DNA of 64,000 nt, taken from contig OZ023195.1 in assembly GCA_963995505.1 (NCBI GenBank), forward strand, positions 3,988,109 to 4,052,108, read 5' to 3'. Every line of letters starts with the position of its first letter. The stretch's first letter is position 1. The stretch is from Hypericum androsaemum. Taxonomy: Eukaryota > Streptophyta > Magnoliopsida > Malpighiales > Hypericaceae. Under the pieces are notes generated by a model. It ran no database searches. It worked only from the letters and a program-made list of their open reading frames with translations, and had not been told where the DNA came from. Below, piece by piece: positions 57,069 to 64,000 of this stretch. A program made the position numbers and the translations under genes.

Positions 57069-58300
57069 CAAATTATATTCTAGGACCTTTACATGCCTTA
57101 TTATAGTTTCGCCTTTTTTGGGACCTATTTAATAGAAAATTAATTAAAGAAATTAATATTCCCGAGAAGCATTATACAGCATGCAAAAATATAAAACAAC
57201 ATATATATCCATGTTTTTATTATTATTAATTCCGGGTCTTATTACTCATTTCAAAACCTTCTATTTATACCTCTTTATTATGATTTGCGAAAACTAGGTT
57301 TTACCTACATATCTAAAACATGGCTTCCATTGCAACTGTTCTTTTGTACCTTCTTCTTATTGTCTCTTTAATTTGCCATGTCTCTTCCTTGGAAACCAAC
57401 CAAACTTTTGAACCATTGAACGAGATACAAGAGATGAAGATGATAAAGGAGTATCTCCAAAACATTAACAAGCATGTAAAGAAGACTATAACGGTATTTT
57501 AGTTCTACCTTTTTTATTTCTCTTACTTTGATTTATATTTTAGGATCATCATATTTTTCTTGACTAAATTTTTATATGATTATTTTTATATGCAGAGTCT
57601 CGATGGTGATATTATAGATTGTATTTTATATCACAAACAACCGGCCTTCTACCATAATTTATTAAAAGGAAAGATACCAATGGTAGTACATCTTTTTATA
57701 TTTTCAAGTGGTTTAAATGGATGCAAATTTTGATTTATATGTATGATTTAATTGAATTTTGAATATTTATTGAATTTTTCTTATACTAATAAATATTAGG
57801 AGCCTCCCAAAAGAAAGAATGAGCTTCATTCCCCACGTGAAATAATTGAGAATTTTCAGTCGTGGAACACTAATGGTGAAAAATGTCCACATGCAACAAT
57901 TCCAATTAAAAGATCAACAGAAGAAAATTTTGTAAGAGCACGTGTGAAATTTACAACAAATTTTGCCCATGAGGTTAGTTCCAATGCTATGACATTTTGA
58001 TAATATTTGTTAATATTTATTTCTCTCGTGAAAGATAATAAATTATTTGCTTATAAAAATGTTTATTTTTTTCCTTCAAATTTTTTCTTGCATTTTCTAT
58101 TCCTACCTTGTTTTGTACTTACTAGTTATTAATAATCGTGCAGTTATTTGAAACCCATGTTTGGTAAATTTTAAATGACAAAATTTGTATACAGAAAAAT
58201 ACAATGATAAATAAGGAATGATAGAAATATATTTTTAAATAATTTATTCCATATAAAGGTAATCATTAAATAGTTACAAATCCAGGGAGAGTCGCCTATA

Positions 58301-59254
58301 AATTTTATGGTGGTCCCTACATAGTGAATCATTTGGTGACTAAGTATATATCCACCAATCTTCAATTGCCAACTAGATTTGTGTATCAAACTAATTAATT
58401 ACATGATTAAGATATATAATTATGTAAACAAAATCAAGCTATTATTATTAAAAGTAAATTATTTTCTAAATAAAGTATTCTATTTTAAGAAAATAGAGCT
58501 ATCCAATTAATGAAAATAAAATGTTCAAGTTTGTTATATTTCAAATTTTAATAAGTATAATTTATTTACCAAAAACCATATATATACTAGAGTAGCAAGG
58601 ATTTATACTTTATTTACTAAAAACCCATATTTAAATAAGTACATTTTATTTACTAAAAACCATATTGAAACAAGTATGTTTTATTTACTAAAAATAAACA
58701 ACATCGATAATATAAGGAATTTATACTTTATTTACTAAAATAAAATCGATAGCATAAGAAATTTTTGGTAAAATAAAGTATACTTTATTACTAAAAAGCT
58801 AAAACAACATCGATACCATACTGAATTTTTGCTAAAAGTACACTTTATTTACTAAAAATTTATAAACATCGATAAACACTATTAAAGTCTTGCTACTCTT
58901 GTGTAAATATGATTTTTGAGAAATAAAGTATACATATTAAAAAAATCTTTGTGCTATTTATTAAACTTAATCTATACTACTTTAAGTTTTTTAAGGAAAA
59001 TTAAAATAGAACAAAATTTGAACATATTATTTTCATTAATGGCTTAGTTATATGTTATCGAAATACAAAACTTTTTTTAGAAAATAATTTATTTTTTACC
59101 TATGTCATAATAATGGCTTAATTTTATTTTTATAATTATATATTCTAGTCATCTGATTTATTAGGTTGTCCCAAATTTGCTTGACAATTGTGGATTGGTG
59201 GATGCATACCAAATTATTCATTGACTATATATGGAAAGACCACCATAAAATTTT
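58301..59254. mobile_element. Long-TIR element in intron 3 of copy H
   Basis: This is the same insertion as in D and G: left end AATTTTATGGTGGTCC, right end GACCACCATAAAATTTT. It contains repeated TTTATTTACTAAAAAC and ACATCGATA units. The shared position shows it predates the duplication of the D-type units. Confidence 0.65.
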
Positions 59255-60401
59255 TCATACATCGATAAGGTCTTGAAGTAACAAAGCAAGACAACAGTTT
59301 GTTATACCTTTAAAAAAAAATCATAAACTTTATTAAACAAAATAAAAAAAATAGTGTAACACCATTCAAATTCCAAGATGAGACTGTCAAACTCAAGCTA
59401 TCCTACATACGGATAGTCAAGAACCACATAATTTCAAAACCCTAAATAGGACTCCCAAAATCAAGCTATCTCACCAGCATGCAAGCTATTTCATAACTTT
59501 CCTTCTCTTAATTACATATTGTTGTACCTTAATTTCTCAAATATATTTTCCAATCAAATTAGAGAACATTTTATATTTTTTACTATTTGGTTATAGCATG
59601 CAGTGGTATTTTCTCCTTCGGGTAGATATTTTGGAGCAAAAGCATCTCTCAACCTTTGGACACCTCAAATTGCTGATCCAGACGAGTTCAGCTTGTCACA
59701 AATTTGGGTAACAGCTGGCAAATTGGGGATTGATCTTAACACAGTTGAAGTTGGTTGGAACGTAAGTACTTACATATTTTGCTAAACTCAATATAAAATT
59801 GTCAGTACTCAATAACATATTGGATTGATACGTTTCTCTGAGATTCAGCTTTTTGAAGAATCAATCTTCACATCAAAATGGGCGAATTATAGAGCATTTG
59901 TACAATTAATTAAATTGAGGCAGAGTATTTTCGGTAGAAAAATAATTAACATGAGTTGATGCCCCTAAAATTTACGTTACTAGCCCAAATAGAGTTTGAC
60001 AGACTACTGGAAAAAATTAGGACAAATCAGTACATTTTTCAAATTAAATTGATATATTTTTTCAAATTACATCTACACGAAATAATTAAGCAACGCGTAA
60101 CAATATCTCATCCCACGACATATAAAATAAATTATGTAGTCCGTTTTAATAATTTTGTTCTAGAAAAGCAAAATCCTACGGTACCAAATATAAATTCATA
60201 TTAGCTTATGGATAGTTTTCAAATCCACGTTGTACCTTCATTTCTTTATTATCATCTTTCTCATCCTTATTTTATTGTTTGGACGTATTTGCAGGCTGAC
60301 CCACAAAGGAATGGGGATAACCGCCCCAGGCTTTTTGTGTACTGGACGGTAAATACACAAGAATTGTTATTTTTTAAATTGAATACGTATGATTTTTTTT
60401 A

Positions 60402-60888
60402 GGGAAAAGTCCACATTAGTACATTGTGGTTTGCTCGATTATCAGAGATAGGTTTGTGGTTTCAAACTCATCAAAAAGGGTCCTGTGTTTTCACGGGCTC
60501 ATCAATTAAAGGCTCGGATAGCTCCCCGAGCCTAGTCAGCGTCCCTTGGGCTCTCCACGTCAGAACAACATTATTTTTAATCCTATGTGGCACGCCATGT
60601 AGGATTTTTTTCTACTCGAAAATGCCGACGTGGCAAGTTAAAATTTTCAAACAACCCCACATCATCATTTTCGAGTAGAAAAAAATCCTACATGGATTGC
60701 CACATAGGATTAAAAATAATGTTGTTCTGACGTGGAGAGCCCAATGGACGCTGACTAGGCTCGGGGAGCTATCCGAGCCTTTAATTGATGAGCCCGTGAA
60801 AACACAGGACCCTTTTTGATGAGTTTGAAACCACAAACCTATCTCTGATAATCGAGCAAACCACAATGTACTAATGTGGACTTTTCCC
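60402..60888. mobile_element. 487-bp foldback element (MULE-like MITE) in intron 5 of H
   Basis: Two arms of about 240 bp, 60402-60643 and 60648-60888, are almost perfect reverse complements (GGGAAAAGTCCACATTAGTA at one end, TACTAATGTGGACTTTTCCC at the other). A direct 9-bp sequence TTTTTTTTA flanks the element (60393-60401 and 60889-60897). Because the arms mirror each other, both strands carry the same 84-codon open frame, which is an artefact of the palindrome. The other neprosin copies lack it. A transcript across it would fold into a long hairpin. Confidence 0.85.
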
Positions 60889-61784
60889 TTTTTTTTATAA
60901 GTAAATTTCGTTCATTATCAATTTGAATTATGGTCACTCCCCATCTCAACCTTCTTTTATTTTATTTGAGTAAGTGCTCATTGATAATAAGTACACAAGA
61001 TATGTGTAGAACCTTATTTATCATTGCATAAACTACATAATACTTTCTTGAAGTTATCCCTAAATTTTAGTTTCTATATATAATTCTTCCTCTTGGCTAA
61101 GATCTAAAGGATCTTGATTTTCCATTTTTTTATTAATTATTTCCTTGACATTTTGGTTTAATACAAGACGGATAGTTATTAAGATACCGGATGTTATAAT
61201 TTGCTTTGTCCTGGCTTTGTCCACACTAATCAAAGGATTGCACTCGGAGCCCCCTTTTCTCATGTGTCTACTTACAATGGTCCTCAGTATGATGTTACCT
61301 TCAAGATTGAAAAGGTAAAGTTGCAATATTAGGCTAATTTCTTATACGAGTCTCTAAGATTGTGTACAATTTTATTTACTTATTATATCTGTTGAGGCAG
61401 GATCCAAATAATGGGAATTGGTTGCTATTGTTCGGCTCGAACAATGAGGAGATTGGATATTGGCCATCGAAATTGTTCAACTTGCTAAATGATTCTGCAA
61501 CTAGAGTATCATTTGGCGGAGAAATACTTAACTTGAAGTCTCCGGGTAACCATACTGCTACCCAAATGGGAAGTGGGCATTTTGCCGAAGAACAGTATGG
61601 GAAAGCTGCCTTTGTGAGGAATCTGGAAGTGTTTGATTCGGAAAATCAATCTATTCCATTAGATAGTTTGGAGATGGTTTCTGAACGTCCAGATTGCTAC
61701 AGTGTACAACTAGGTGGGACAAGCAAAACCTTTGGTACTTATTTCTACTTTGGAGGACCTGGACTCAGCGATAGCTGCCGCTAG

Positions 61785-61976
61785 AAAACGGGTGCGGAAC
61801 CGAAATTGTGGTATAATGTACTGAAATCGAAGAGAATAAACGTCTCAATATACAACAAGTTTAGAAAATAAAATTAGTAGCAAGCCTGCTCAAATTTGTT
61901 GTATATTTTTTTGTGAAGTTTATAGTATTTACTATTTAATATCAAACTAAGAAGATTTCCAGTATTCTAAGCAAAG
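61785..61976. other. 3' flank of copy H
   Basis: This carries the 3' UTR shared with D and G (CAATATACAACAAGTTTAG, AAAATAAAATTAGTAGCAAG, AAGAAGATTTCCAGTATTC). It ends at GCAAAG, where the gypsy LTR begins; after gene D the same point continues CTGAGGGAAAC (about 24017). Confidence 0.65.
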
Positions 61977-62431
61977 TGTCACGGGCAAATTCTCCTACTC
62001 GAGCAATCTGTGCGGTACTTCGACCCTCGCTAGCCAAAGTCAGCCTATTCTCACTTTCTCTCAATTCTAATACGTAAGAGGAAAGAAAGAACACACAAGT
62101 ATGAGACTCTTGTGAAAATACTAGTGTATTACTCAACTATGAGATTTTGAGGGATCATTACAAATGAGGGTGGCAAATCTTTTATATACACATCCATGGA
62201 AGGATCCACATAATTGCCAACTACCATCTACCTAATAATTACAACTCCTATCTACCAATTACCACCTACTATTTTTCTTGGAGTATTCTAGAATGCCCTG
62301 TAACATTCCGTAGAGCAATCTAGAATACTCTCCTCTTCTCTCGTGGGGTTTTCGGAAGGCTCTTTGGTTCTCTGCAATATTTCTCGGCCATCCGCCCCAT
62401 TTTTTAGCCTCAAGGAAGTCATCCCATGACA
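61977..62431 (-). repeat. Gypsy LTR (3' LTR of a minus-strand element)
   Basis: The 455-bp repeat begins TGTCACGGGCAAATTC and ends CATCCCATGACA on the plus strand, so on the minus strand it runs TGTCATGGGATG to GCCCGTGACA. Directly upstream on the minus strand is TATGTGGGGAAGAA, a polypurine tract. The partner LTR must lie beyond the right edge of the window. Confidence 0.75.
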
Positions 62432-64000
62432 TTCTTCCCCACATATTCTCGCGACACCCACGTCACGGTCTCGCTCTTCAAAAATTTTGCTTCGACTTCC
62501 CGCTAGCGTCGCCATCCAGTTGACTCTTCTCATGCACCAAGTGTTGCTTCTTCCTTGGTGCGTGTTGGGACTCCTCGCGACTCGAATTTGCCCTCTTCTT
62601 GGACCGCTTTCTTGTTCACCTCGCTGAGCTTGTGGGTGTCGGGGAGCGCACACATCGACTCCTTCGTCAATGCCTCCTTCGCACCATCGAATACCCTTCG
62701 GTACTCCTCGTCCCACTTCCAAGCTCGCCCCTTATTGCCTACTTCTCGCATAGGCGGGGACTTCTTCGGTGGCTTCGCAGCTAACTCGCCTTTGACTTCA
62801 TCATGATCACCCACCTCCTCATCATGGCTCACAACCTTGAGGGAACTCAACACCCAAAGGGAAACAAGACTTGCATCATCCTCATCGCCTCCGTCTTGTT
62901 CCTCCTCCCCATGGATCAAGGCTGAAAGCTTAGACTTCTTTAGGCACTCTCTCGCTCGATGAGGTCCTTCGCAAATGAGATATCCTCAGGACTTCTCACG
63001 CTTCTTCCCATCCTTCTCGTCCTTCCTAGCATAGCGTGAGTTGGAGAAAAAACCTCGTCCCTTGCTTGATGAGCGCGAACGACATTCCTCGCTATCGCTG
63101 CTACTCTCCTCATGCCGCCTATCTTTTGGCGACTCTGGCCTCCAAAACTCGATCAATGATTCAACCGTCGCAATGGCTGTTGACAGATCTTGTACCCCAT
63201 GTCGCTGTAATTCCGTCTTTGCCCATGGTTCTAACCCATCTACGAAAGCAAAGAGTGACTCCTTCTCTGTCATATCTATATTTTTCAATAGCAACTCTGA
63301 GAACTCCTTTATATACTCGTGCACATTTCCCTTGTGCTCAAATCTTTGGAGACGTGCACGTGCCTCGTGCTCCACATTCCCCAGATAGAATTGGCCCTTG
63401 ATCTCCCTCCAGAAATCAGCCCAAGTGTTCATCACGCATCGACCTTGCTCCATCTCACCATGTTTCCTCCTCCACCATAATATTGTGGTGTCGTTGAGGT
63501 AGAGGGACGCGTTACGAATCTTTACTGCATCATCCTTGATGCCTATCGTCTCAAAGTACCTCTCGAGGCCCCATAGAAGATTGTCAAGCTCCTTTGCATC
63601 CCTCGTGCCGTTGAACTCCTTCGGCCTTTGAACATCCCCATGTCCTATCGAGGGGGTTGCTACTCTGTTTGTAACCGCCTTCACACATAAAGAAACTTCC
63701 TCTTGTATGGCATCAAACTCGGCAAGAAAATTCATCCTCACCTCCTCAATTTGCACTTGTAAGTTTCTAACCGCGGCATTGAGGGCACCTTGCATCTTGC
63801 ACTCGAGCTCGTTGAGTACCCCTTGCATTTTCCCCTCGAGCTAGGCATCTCCATGCTCTAGCTCCTCGATGCGTTGCGACAAGTTCTCTAACCGACTCTT
63901 AGACATCTCGAGTTGCAACCTTGCTAGCCATCTTGAGGCACCGACTTATCCTTACGAGAAGCCTTCCTTTCCCCGATAGGCCTCCCCTCTTTTCTTGGAA
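62432..64000 (-). pseudogene. Ty3/gypsy gag remnant, truncated by the window
   Basis: Minus strand. 63828-62986 encodes a gypsy gag core (RPKEFNGTRDAKELDNLLWG, LWWRRKHGEMEQGR, ADFWREIKGQFYLGNVEHEA, EYIKEFSELLL) followed by an arginine/serine-rich tail. About 62985-62940 has the end of a zinc knuckle, CEGPHRARECLKK. 62919-62530 then jumps to a sequence such as AWKWDEEYRRVFDGAKEALT, which in gypsy elements lies after the RT core, so protease and RT are deleted. The element is non-autonomous. The frame upstream of 63828 continues to the window edge with a stop at about 63841. Confidence 0.8.

Larger units (their letters stand above)
57320..61784 (+). pseudogene. Neprosin-family gene H with one nonsense codon in exon 6
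   Basis: Exons: 57320-57493, 57596-57682, 57800-57973, 59597-59761, 60295-60348, 61168-61314, 61401-61784 (TAG). All splice sites are present and phase 0, and exon 7 is open. In exon 6 the sequence GATAGTTATTAAGATACC has TAA (61180-61182) where D and G have CAA (Gln), so the predicted product stops after 222 residues. That removes the second catalytic glutamate (FGGE, exon 7), although the first (EVGWN) is kept. The rest is as well preserved as D, so the lesion looks recent. Skipping of exon 6 (147 nt) would keep frame but lose the GCYNLLC cysteines. A 487-bp hairpin element is in intron 5 and a gypsy element starts 192 bp after the stop. Confidence 0.85.

Noticed and set aside
60424..60866. 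Two identical 84-codon open frames on opposite strands
   Set aside because: They mirror each other because they lie in the arms of a palindromic transposon inside an intron. There is no protein similarity.
63036..63401. Plus-strand frames of 115-121 codons near the right edge
   Set aside because: They are antisense shadows of the clear gypsy gag frame on the minus strand.
1..64000. tRNA, rRNA and plastid or mitochondrial insertions
   Set aside because: I looked for typical tRNA box motifs, rRNA cores and organelle genes by eye and found none convincing; a covariance-model search would be needed to exclude small ncRNAs.

Overview
The window looks like a nuclear locus of a flowering plant. 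It is AT-rich, has spliced genes with GT-AG introns, and is full of Ty1/copia, Ty3/gypsy, LINE, hAT and Mutator-like debris. Nothing bacterial is present. The species cannot be named from the sequence.

The backbone is a head-to-tail, plus-strand array of neprosin-family genes (secreted glutamic peptidases: signal peptide, activation propeptide, then the neprosin/DUF239 catalytic domain). All copies share one seven-exon plan in which every intron is phase 0. Three copies have complete reading frames: A (5533-8924, 398 aa), D (19774-23874, 394 aa) and G (38145-41965, 394 aa). Copy H (57320-61784) has every exon and splice site but carries one nonsense codon in exon 6. Four relics lie between them: psi-B (3' end only, 11226-13985), psi-C (exon 1 only, 17039-17212), psi-E (part of exon 3 plus damaged exons 5-7, 24335-29078) and psi-F (part of exon 3 plus an exon 4 split by a retrotransposon, 29769-36950). 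Two subtypes can be told apart: A-type (A, psi-B, psi-F, 5' part of psi-E) and D-type (D, G, H, psi-C, 3' part of psi-E). Unequal exchange between them explains the chimeric relics.

Region by region. 1-5322: satellite, minisatellites and a 5'-truncated LINE, then the upstream region of gene A. 5323-5533: a solo LTR that appears to supply the TATA box and the first base of the ATG of gene A. 9300-17000: transposon-rich spacer with psi-B, a hAT MITE inside a minisatellite and a 1.55-kb hAT element. 17000-24000: psi-C and gene D. 24000-37000: psi-E and psi-F with MULE, LTR and other insertions. 37000-42000: gene G. 42495-50523: a minus-strand MATE-transporter pseudogene split by a 6.9-kb decayed copia element. 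50800-52870: a partial duplicate of the upstream region of gene A. 54000-55690: a decayed hAT transposase. 57320-61784: copy H with a 487-bp foldback element in intron 5. 61977 to the right edge: a Ty3/gypsy element on the minus strand, truncated by the window.

The most informative observations are the LTR-derived start of gene A, the single nonsense codon of H in an exon whose skipping would keep frame, the near-perfect hairpin transposon in its intron, and several insertions whose target-site duplications and empty sites can be read directly by comparing paralogous blocks.
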